Shown here in pieces: positions 12,657 to 24,000 of a stretch of 64,000 bases of DNA. A program made the translations under genes and the position numbers. How positions within the stretch are numbered: position 1 is the stretch's first letter; the number at the start of each line of letters is the position of its first letter. Under the pieces are notes generated by a model. It saw only the letters and a list, made by a program, of their open reading frames with translations. It had not been told where the DNA came from and ran no database searches. Origin of the DNA: Cymodocea nodosa (taxonomy: Eukaryota; Streptophyta; Magnoliopsida; Alismatales; Cymodoceaceae); contig CM072341.1 in NCBI GenBank assembly GCA_036874045.1, positions 446,501 to 510,500 on the forward strand. Reading direction: 5' to 3'.

Positions 12657-12897
12657 AAGTGTTCTGTAGGCTTGTGGATTGGCGAAGAAGAGTTGGAAGA
12701 TGAGATGTCGAGCATTGTCGAGGGAGGGAGGAATTTTATATAAAGGTAATGGAAGGAAATCAAATGTCTTAGAACTATTTGGCTACACAAACACTTTATT
12801 TAATAGGTAACTTGAAGAAATTTTTTCATTTTATACCATAACATATCATTTCTCCTTATTATTTGGTAGCACAAACCTTTATTGAGATAGTAATTTA
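12657..12897. other. Short spacer between two inverted-repeat elements
   Basis: Non-coding AT-rich sequence. The words 'ctacacaaacacttt' and 'gcacaaaccttta' recall the ends of the neighbouring elements, so this may be further transposon debris. Confidence 0.4.
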
Positions 12898-14079
12898 GGA
12901 GAGGTTTATGTCATTTAGAAAGTTAAAAAAGTTAATAAATTAAAAGTTAGAAAAGTTAATAATTATAAAATCAAAAAAGTTAGAAAGTAAAATTTGATAG
13001 CGTTTGTATAATAAATGGAAAGTTAGGGAAATTATATAGTTATTAAATTTTTAATATTATATATTAAATAATTAAATAAAATAAATATTTGTAATTTTAA
13101 TATTATAAAATAAAAATGATATTAAAATAATAAAGTATTTAATATTTTATTATTTATGAAATAATAATAAAATAATAAATTTTAATTTTTGTTAAATAAT
13201 ATATATTTTATTATATTAATAATATATACTTTAATTATATTAACAATATATTATGTTAATATACTTTAATATAATTAAAGTATATGCAAAGTAATTTTAA
13301 TTAAAACAATAATATATTATACAAAATACATTAAAAAGTAATAATTGAAATAATATAATACTTTAATGAAATAAAAAGTATATTATATTAATATATTATA
13401 CTTTAGTTATATTAACAATATAAAATTTAACTATAATTAATTTTAAATAATAAAAAATAATATGAATGAAATAAAATAATATTTGTGAATTTAATATTAT
13501 AAAATAAAATTAAATAATAGTAATAACAATAATATAAATTATTTTATTATTAATAAAATAATAATAACGATATTAATTACATAAAACGATATTAACAATA
13601 ATTATATTAAAATATATAGAGAGTAATTTTAATTAAAAAAATAATATATTATAAAAAGTATATTACGAAGTAATAATTAAAATTAATACTTCAATTAAAA
13701 TACTTTAAGTAAATAAAGAATAAATTATATTAATATATTAAACTTTAATTATTATTAAATTTAAATAATAAAACAATAATATGAATAATCATATAACATT
13801 AAAATAATAATAATTAAATAAAATTGAATAATATAATAATTAAATAACAATTATTCTCGTGCGTTGTCGAAATGTGGGTCTTTTTCACGTTCAAGGGTTT
13901 TTTCTTTGCATTAAGATTTTCTAACTTTCAGATCATTTTTAGTTTAAAAGTCGAGAAATACTATCTATTTATATATTAAAAAGTTAGAAAAAATTATTAA
14001 CTTTTTAAAATGTTACAAATACTAAAATATTAAAAATTTATTTTTAATTTTCAATATTTTAATTAGTACAAACAACTCC
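12898..14079. mobile_element. Extremely AT-rich inverted-repeat element with TTA target duplication
   Basis: The left end GGAGAGGTTTATGTC is mirrored by GTACAAACAACTCC at the right, and TTA flanks both ends (12895-12897 and 14080-14082), as expected for a PIF/Harbinger-type insertion. Just inside both ends lie 'aaagttagaaaa'-type words. The 1182-bp interior is about 85-90% A+T, made of AATAATA and TTAATAT runs, with no coding potential. Confidence 0.55.
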
Positions 14080-14285
14080 TTAAAAGAAAGGAAATGAAGG
14101 GTAAGGTAGATACTAACGATTAAAATTAAATGTAAATCTTACATTATTATTAATTGCCGTGGATACCGACATTTTCGACATTAGGAACTTTGTTTTGTGC
14201 TGCGCGGTCACCGCTATTTCTCCCGCGCTCTCCCCCACTCTCCCTCTGCCTCCGCCTCCGCCTCCGCCTCCTTCACGTCCATGCG

Positions 14286-14354
<69 letters not shown>

Positions 14355-15069
14355 GATTGTACAAAAGGACTGACAAGATCAGTAGAAGCCGAGGCGACGT
14401 CTTTCCACCTTCGGCCGGCGGCCGGATCCAATATCCCGCAAAAACGGACGATCGATATTCGTCGAGGAGCACCAGAGCAGGTGATCATCCCCCCTCCCTT
14501 CTACTCGTTCTTATACGCTTCTCAACAAGGTAAGAATCATCTCTGCAGCCCTAGTTCCCTCATATTCTCGAGAATTTTAGTCTATTCGTGTTTAGTTTTG
14601 CTATTATTCCTGTTTAAAATTCTAAAATAGGTAATCCTTTTCCCCAGTTTTTCGTTGCCACTGTTTGTTTCGGCTGTTTTGATTTATTAGTTCTTTTGTT
14701 CCCCATTGTCGATGTTGTTGGAAAACCGTTGGAGGACGTTTTCGGTGGATTTCACTGAAGCATTTAGGTTCTGTGTTTCACCAGTGGATTTATATCGCAA
14801 ATGTAGGTTGCCGAGCACACTTAACACTGGAAATGTTTCTGTTCGTTGCTGCGAGAAAAAAATAAAATCTTTGCATTTTGAGATTTTTGACATTGTTTAG
14901 CTGGAAATTTCTACAGTTACAGACGGTATGTATGTCGTGCATGCCTACAATGCGTGTTTCCCAGTGGGTTGTTTTCGTGTTTTAATGCAGGATATAGACA
15001 TTTTCTACGACATGCAAATTTTTTTTGTGTGCAGTGGATATTTAAACGGTGTACCATACTCAACAAGCA
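14080..15069 (+). promoter_or_regulatory. Promoter, 5' UTR and leader intron of the SUVR gene
   Basis: Composition changes at about 14200 from AT-rich to a mixed leader with a (CCTCCG)n run at 14241-14271 and a long GA run. A donor AAG|GTAAGA follows 14529, and an acceptor TGTGCAG ends at 15034, giving a 505-bp leader intron that ends 35 bases before the chosen ATG at 15070. This is a typical plant 5' UTR intron arrangement. No TATA box is obvious enough to name. Confidence 0.6.
14290..14351 (+). repeat. (GA)n microsatellite in the SUVR leader
   Basis: About 31 uninterrupted GA dinucleotides lie in the probable 5' UTR. Alternating open frames of Arg-Glu and Ser-Leu on both strands here are artefacts of the repeat. 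Such GA/CT tracts are common in plant leaders and are length-polymorphic. Confidence 0.95.
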
Positions 15070-18000
15070 ATGACTTCAAAGGCTGCTACCAAAGCAAGGG
15101 CAAACAAAGCAATTAAAGAAATGAAGGGTTGTGGCTTTCCCTCAGCTAAGACGAAAGTTGTTCTCAAATCATTGCTGAAGTCATTTGACAATAGCTGGGA
15201 AATGATTGAGAAAGACAACTACAGTGTTCTAGTGGATGCTCTAATATCACATGAAGAGGTTAAACTGTTTGTTCTGGTTTGGTTTTGAGTCACATGTGAT
15301 TGGACCTGCATCTTTCTGAATACATTCTCTACGTTTTTCCCATATTTCAGGACCAGGGATTCATACAAAAAAGTAATGATGCTATTGATGATGAAGTATG
15401 GACTCGCATTCTGGTTTCTGTGTTTTTCTATCATTTCTTACGGTATCAGACTTTACATCTGTTTATTTTTTGATTTGCTCAATAACTTCATTTTCTGAAA
15501 CAGGATTTGGAGAAAAAGGAAGAGAATATTAAGGATGAGACTGCACTATGCAGAAAAAAAGTGGGGTCCCAAGAAGAACAGGAACCTTCACCATCTTTTT
15601 GCAATGAAGGGGCTTTAGAGACAGTTCTGAAAATGCCCAATTCAGAGAAGCATAACTCTACAGGGAATACCATAAAACAAGCTCTAATTGGAAATACTGG
15701 AGCTGGTGCCGACCTTGGTTCCGCACATGGGAGATGCAAAGGGAAAGAAATTGTTCATACTTCCATACTTCCGAAGATGAATCCATGTAAGAAAAATATA
15801 GCTTTACAAAATGTGATTTGTCTTAAAGAGCCTAAACTTCAACCTATCATCAATGTAATTTCAAATGGAGATATGGTTTCTCAACCCTCCAAAGCTGACC
15901 TTCCACATCTGAGGTCTCAAGTGCTATCATCCCGTCACCTCCATCTTCTAGGGAAACGGGTTTGATTTTGCTACATGTATGTTCCATATTTATTCAACTC
16001 CAGTATGTTACATTACACTGTAATGCAGCACATGCTATGTAATAAGTGTTAAATATTATTCTTGATGGTCTAAAACACTTATCATGCGGTTCTAAAATCT
16101 CTATAATAGATACACTTTTTTGAAAGGGGATTGTTTGTGGACTTTTGTGTGTTTTGTAATTAATGGGATTCACGTCCAACATGTTAGTTTATCATCTAGG
16201 CAATATAATTCTACATCCTCAATCATTGTTGATTAATCCTTTTCTTTTGTGGTAGAACTAGTCTTCTGCATGGTCAAAATTAGCAGTTAGCTGTTTTTGT
16301 ACTCATATTTTTAGGCATTATTTTCCCCTCAAAATGTTAACAGATGACTAGATGATGGAAGCATTTATTTTGCGAGTTATTTATTTGGATAGTATTTTGC
16401 AAGTTATTGTTCCTGTAAAACAATGGAAGTGGCTATGTAGGTAAACATTGCACAAGTCAATTTTGTATGTATTCCATGTAAACTATCAATAACTCAGGAA
16501 GCCTTGTAAATTTTTTCTTGGATGTATCTTTATTGATGTTACTTAATGAGATTCGCCCTTTTACGTTTCAACTAGGAAGCTTTGGCATAGTTTCAATTAG
16601 TTGGATTACTACCTCCCATGGAAATAGTTTTCTGTGAGCTTGCATTATTGAACTCAGTATGATGCATCATATTTTTCCCTTCTGTTTTCATTTTTTTGGG
16701 AGTATAGATTATCAATACTAGACTTCTGAATGCCATCTTAGGTTAAAATTTTAGTTTTTTTTTTCAAACTCAATTCTTTTCTATATTTTTAATCAAGAAG
16801 CTTTTTTTATTAATTTCTACTTGATTTTTATCAAGTTCATCACAGATACTTTCTGACCGTGCTCTATTTTGATTCATCATTTTCAGGTGATATTGGTGTG
16901 GTAAGAAAACGTTCTACTCTTGATCATGTGATGACCTCCAAGGACAATAACTTAAGATATAGTGGACCTCCCAATGGAACTACTAATGAGTCCAAGGAAG
17001 ATCCTCTGGAATCATCTAGCAGGAATGACACTAGTGTTGTTTCTTTGGGTTCCTCAACAAAACACATTGATATTGCTTCATCTTCGAATGGGAAAGTAAG
17101 GTTGTCATTTTCATTTGACAACATGAGTTCAGACATTAGCTTCTTAGATATGCAATCAATTTTTAGGGAAGTTGAGTATAAATGCTTAAAATCATACAAG
17201 ATAATTGATCCAAATTTCTCACTCATGAATCTCATGACAGAATTGTGCCAAATGGTGTTGGAGCTTAGTGAGTCACCAAAGCAAAATAGGCTCAGTAAAG
17301 TTTCCCCCATGTTGGATTCTCTAAAACGTTATGGAGAACCAAAAGTTTCTTCTGGTGCATCTACAATTAAGAAGTCTGGGGTTTTGAATAATGCCTCTCT
17401 TTCTCTAGTTCCTGTTCCACAGAATGAACCTGCTTTAGGTCACATTAGGCCTCTTCATGATTCATTTGATATAAGTAAGGGTGAAGAAAGAGTCAGAATA
17501 TCTATTATAAACAATGTTGACCATGAACAGTATCCAGCTTCTTTCTTTTACATACCACAAAATATTGTATATCAGAATGGACATGTTGACTTCTCACTTG
17601 CACGGATTGGAGATGAGGACTGCTGCTCCAATTGTTTTGGGGATTGCCTATCTGCTTCTTTACCTTGTGCTTGTGCACGGGAAACTGGTGGTGAATATGC
17701 ATACACTCCAGATGGACTGATCAAGAAGGAGTTTTTGAATGACCGTGTATCTAGATTCCATAATCCTCAAAAACAGCACTTTGTTTATTGCAAAGACTGC
17801 CCATTGGAAAGATTAAAGAATGATATAAGTCCTAGCCCATGCAAAGGGCATCTAGTACAAAAGTTTATAAAAGAGTGCTGGGTCAAATGTGGTTGCAACA
17901 AACAATGTGGCAATCGAGTGGTACAACGAGGTGTTACATGTAATTTACAGGTCAGTACCTGCTGGAGACATAAGTACATAATTTATAAATGCATGTTTGG

Positions 18001-21000
18001 AATACAAAAAATCAATAAAACTTGTTTGCCCCATCACCACCATTTTGGAATGAAAGAATTTTTGAATATAACATGGATTATAGCTAAGGACGAGCCTTGA
18101 TATAATGGTATGGTTGTTCCATTATAACCTGGACATTATAAGTTTAAATCCTAGGAAATAGTTTTTCTATTTATGAATATAAAACTGAGTACAATCAGAT
18201 CCTTCCCAGACCCTCATTACTGGGAGTTTTGTGCAAATTTCATTTAGTGGAATTTCATTGTTTGCAAACATGTTAAAGCTAAACAAAGGTAAGGATATCA
18301 ATTTTTATGCCCACCATAATTCTATTATTGTAGGACTATTTTTCCACAACTGACTCCATGGGAAAGATAACTATGTTTTATTTCCCAAAGCCTGCACTAG
18401 ATAAAATTTTTAACTTCTACATTCTTAATGTAAGAGCCAATTTTTGGCTTTTAATAAGCTACTTGACCATTTCTATACTGGGAGAAGAGGATGGAAACAA
18501 ACATTCAATGTTTGCGTATTTCTTCAGGTGTTTTACACAGCTGAAGGAAAAGGCTGGGGCTTGCGTACGCTGGATGAATTGCCTAGTGGAACCTTTGTCT
18601 GTGAATATGTTGGAGAGGTTATAACTAACATGGAATTGTATGAGAGAACCATGAAATTGACTGGAAATGCTAAACATACCTATCCAGTTCTATTGGATGC
18701 TGACTGGGGTAGTGAAGGGATATTGAAAGATGAAGAGGCCCTATGTCTTGATGCAACTTTCTATGGAAATATTGCCAGGTTCATCAACCACAGGTGGTAT
18801 AATTGTTTCGTGTAATCCATTTTTGCATGCATTACATAGTAATTTTGCTACCTGGAAATTGCAAAATTCTTTGATCAATACCATTTTAAGATCATTCTTA
18901 CCTTTTCTTAAAAATCTTTAAACAACTAGCACATTAATATGATGTTTAAAATTTATTGCTTATAAATTAACTTGTGATAAAAGCCAATATATGACAAGAA
19001 ATTTTAAGCGATGCAAAGTCTAAATGATGCTAAAATAAAAAAAGTTAAAACAACAAAACAACTATTCGGGTCATAATCCCTTTATGTGGGGTCAACCACA
19101 TGAATCCTTTTTTTTATATATTTCTATTTATAATCAAATCTTCAATTAAATTATATAAATTTAAATTTTATCTTACAATTCCTAACCAAGTTGTTTTAGG
19201 TTTCCTTTACTTCTTTTAGTTTTGTATTAATTAATTCTTCTTTTCTAACTGGTGCATCTTTTGGTCTTCTAAGAATGTGACCAAATCACCTAAGTTAATT
19301 TTCTTTTATCTTCAATTGATGCAACTTTTACTCTATTTTTAATGAAATCATTTTTAATTTCTCTTACAATATTGCCTCTGATTCATTTAAATATTACATC
19401 TTTACAACACTAACTTTTTTGTTTATGATGATGTTTTACAACTTAGCATTATGAACTATAAGATATAGTTGTTGAATAACAATTTTATAGAATTTTTCTT
19501 TAATTTTAAGTGTATACTCTGAAAGCATTTCTCTATTTAAGCCACTTTGCATTAATCTTGTGAATCACATCATTTATAATTTCTTTATTGTTACTTATTA
19601 TAAATTAAGTATTTAAACATCTTACTTTTGTCAGTTTTATGGCCATTTATATATACTTTCGTCATTATTCTTTTTTCATTGAACTTATGTTCTATATATT
19701 CAAGTTTTAACTTAATCTAAATCTTTAGACTCTAAAGTATCACTTCATAAGTCTAATCTAGAACTAATTCCTGTCTTACTTTTAACCAAAGTTATGTCAT
19801 GAGATGATAATATATATTAGAGTATTTCTCCTTGAATTTCTTTAATTATTTTATCTATAAATAAGACAAACATATATGAATTTAAAAAAAACCCTTGGTC
19901 TAAATCTATGTCTATTGGAAATTTCTTAGTCTCTCTTCTTATAGTTTTAACACTAGTAAATTTCTTTCATATGTGTTTTTATAATATCAATGTATCCTAT
20001 AAGTATTTTTTAAAAAAAATTCATTATAATAGGTTTTTAGGTACTTTATTGTAAGCGTTTTCTAAATCAATGAAAATCATGTGGAGGTTCTTTTTCTTAA
20101 CTTTAAAACTTTCTATTAGCTATTTAAGTAAATGAATAACTTTCGTTGTTGACCTACCCAATATAAAGTTAAATTGATTTTCTATTATTTTGATTATATA
20201 TCTTAGTATTTGCTCAATCACTCTTTCCTATAATTTCATACTGACTTATTAACTTAATATCGTGATAATTATTACTATTCTACATGTTTTCTTTATTTTA
20301 AAATATAGTTATTAAAAAGTTATTTTGACATTCATTTGGCATTTTCCGTCTTTAAAATTATATTAAAAAGCTTAGTTAACCACCTAATCCTTACATCACT
20401 TGTACACTTTTACACTTCAATAAGAATATCACCTAGTTCAATGGTTTTCCTATACTTCATTTTTTATTAGTTTTTTTTATCTCCAAACTGCTAATTCTTC
20501 TAAATTAACTGTAGTTCATATCCTTTATATTGTTATGTTGGTTTTGCAGGTAAATGTTTCATCAAAATGTTTACTAAAATACTCACATCAGCTATCTTTT
20601 ATTTTATTTTACTAAAATTCTGCCATGTTTATTCTTAATACATTTGACTCAAATCTCTACATTTCCTTTCTTTAGATGTAGTTAATTTGCATATTCTATT
20701 TTTTCTTTGTTTTGTATTCAAACTTTTTAGCTTCACTAACAATTTTCTTGATATCCCTTTTTGCCAGTTTATATTTTTCTAAATTCTCCTCATTTCTACA
20801 TTTATGATATATTTTCTAGTATTCTTTTTTTATTATCTTTTGTAACACCTTTATTTCACTGTCAACTTTTTTTTTACCTAGAGTTGCTAAAATAGTAAAG
20901 ATATTCGTTAAAAAACTCATAAAACCATGCATGGTATTATTTCTTTCTTAGATCTCGAATTGGATCCAACAAAGATCCATTAACTTCTACAAGACATTGG

Positions 21001-24000
21001 GCATGTTTGTGCATTGCTCGAAAACACTTGGGTGGTGCTAAGACATCTGTCTTAAGAATTATGGCTTTATTGCTTTACCTTCTGTTGAATGGGAATGTGT
21101 TTATATGGAAAATGAGATGATAAATATCTATTACAAAATACATATAAACTCATGTATGTTAATAAAGATCTTGCTGCTTTGTCTTATGTTTTAAATTTTT
21201 TGTGATCTTTCCTTGTGTTTTTCAGGTGTTTTGACTCAAACCTCATTGAGATTCCAGTTGAAATCGAAACACCAGATCACCATTACTACCATGTATGCAA
21301 TATGTATAATTTTGATTGATTCTAATGATGGTTTTCACTGGTTGTTCTCTTTGGTGCTTGCTTGCAGTTGGCTTTTTTCACAAAAAGAAAAGTAGAACCT
21401 TTTGAAGAATTAACTTGGGTATGTATTTTTATTGGTGCTCTAATCCAAGCTTTCTTTTGTTTACCTTAAACAAAATCAACATTGAGAATCATGCCTTTGA
21501 AAATGCTTCCTGAAGGTTAAAGCAGTAGTTAGGAATTCAAAAATACGAATTTAAGAGCAATGAGCAATTCTTTTGTCAGATGAGAACCAACTTTTCTCCA
21601 AAATTTTTAGTTTCCTTTTTATTTTTTTAATGTCTATGGTTCAATTGTACATTTTCTGGTAGGCCATTATGAACATGATTTTCTGGTGGGTGCAATCACT
21701 TCATCTTACGAAAAGCATGTTTTAATGAACTGTTTTCTCTTAATATATATTAATAGCTATTTAATTTAATATTATGTTTCAATAGGATTTGAGCACAATC
21801 GGTTTATCTTACTGATAAAGTATGATTCTTATAAACTGATTTCTCTAAAATCCAAATATTCAAACAATTATTTATTTTTATAGTTTATTTCATTGGAATT
21901 TGAGAAAAATTTTCATGTTAATCTCTTGTGAAGGGTGTATTTGTTTTTATGTCATCATTTTTATTAAATGTGAAAATTTAACTCTCATCCTATTGTGGGA
22001 ATAGGGGAGTAGATATAATGCCATTAGGGTAATTGTGATATGTGCATTTTTCTTTATGCGCTATTACTAATAAAATATAATACTTATACAAATAAGGAAC
22101 TTTCTGCCTAGAAAAGATTAACTAGTATTTGGGATATTTGAAAATGCACACAACATACCTACTTATTTTAGAGGGGTAAATTGGGTTGGGCCTAATCATA
22201 CCGACTTGGTTTAACCATATCGTTGATCGTGTTATTGATTAGCTTGGTTTGGCTGGGCAAGTCATGTTGGGTCATTGGTTGATGGATCTAGTCTGTGCTT
22301 GGGCTGCACTAGTCGATGTTCAACATGGCTCAACTCTGCCATAACAGTGCTTGAACCAGAAAGGTAAAGGTCGTGTTGAGTCAACATGGTCCATTGACAT
22401 GTACTGTGGAAATATGACTCCCAACTCCAATAGACGATGAACAAATTAATAGCTACAGGAGAAGAATGATAGTGGAAAATTTTACCCCCTAATCTATTCA
22501 TCAGGTGGGGATCTTGCAAAAGGTAAAAACATTCATATATAATTGCAGTGGATCCAATAAATGGGTGGATCCAAAGCTGATAACATTTTAATTAACTGTA
22601 TAACATTTACAAGATAATACTCCTCCTTAAACTAGGGAGAAAGAGTTATGAAGACCCCATTTAATAACAAATCTGGAAAACATAAGATTGCTCAAATGGT
22701 TGGAGAATATCAGTGATCTAATGAATAGAGTGGGTAAATTGGAATTGGATATCACCTCTGAGATATTTTTCATGAACAAATTGACAATTCCACACTGTGT
22801 TTAGTTTGTTAGTGAAAAATTGGATTACGTGTTATATGCAAAGCGTCAGAGTTATCACAATATATAGAAGAAGGTGTGAGTTGTGGCATACCTAAATCAG
22901 TCAATAGAGCTTGTAACCAGGTAACTTCACTAACAGTATGTGCCAAAGCACGATTCTCAGCTTTGACGGAAGACTTGGCCTCAGTTTTCTGCTTCTTGGA
23001 CTTCCACGAGACCTAAGAATCATCAAAATAAATGCAGTACTTGGATACTGAGCATTGTGTAATTGGGCATCAAGCCTAATTGGCATCTGAGTAGCCTCAT
23101 AGAATAGGTATGCCTGTAGAACTAAGAAAAGTACCTATACCTAGAGCTCCTCTCAGATATTTCAGCATATGAATAAAACCTTGTAAATGACTTTGAGAAG
23201 GATTCTGCATAAATTGAGAAGGATTCTGCATAAACCATGAATTTCTTTTAAATGTTGCAACTGACTCAAATGTTACACATATGTAGTTTGTAGCACCTGT
23301 GGCAATTATCCAGTCTTTTCCGGAGTAGACAACAAAGTAGATAAATTTTTGGTAGTATTAACTAGAATTTCTGAGCTCAAACAAGAAGGAATACCTATCA
23401 TACTAATAGAAGACTACTTAAAACCGGAAGAGCTACTCAAAAGTGACATAAGTTGAGTATATTGTTCTTGGGTGATGGAAGTTTGGGATATTGGAGAAAC
23501 AATCGATGGTGGATCATTACTCACAACGACACTGTTAATAGTAGGCACTTTGTTAGAAGCACTATTCAATTGTTGTTTCCTTGGATGGACCTTGTGTAAC
23601 TTATAGCTTGTGTGAAAAACCAATAAGTTAATAACACCTATCAAGTGTGTGCCTTGTACTCTCACAGTGTGTGTAATAAAATTTCTTTTTATTTTCATTT
23701 TTTCCTTGCATATTTTTAGAGTTTTTATTGTATTATGTATTTCCTTTATTAAATTGATTCGACTTAACAGATGTCATTGTCATGTTCTTTGTGACATTAG
23801 TAACATGAACAATGTCACGTTTTTCCTCTTGTAAAACCAAAAACTATAAACAACCTTTATATCAGGAAGGGGATTGTTAAGAAGAATTTGACCTCTAATA
23901 GTATTAAAAGAATCATTTAATCCAAGGAGAAACTGCATAACTTTTTGACGTTCAATTCTGTCATGTAAAATTTGAAAACAGTTGCTTCTACAAGTCTTCA

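Noticed and set aside
14113-14630. Long open frames on both strands around the GA repeat
   Set aside because: They consist of Arg-Glu or Ser-Leu runs produced by the microsatellite and lie in a 5' leader upstream of an intron.
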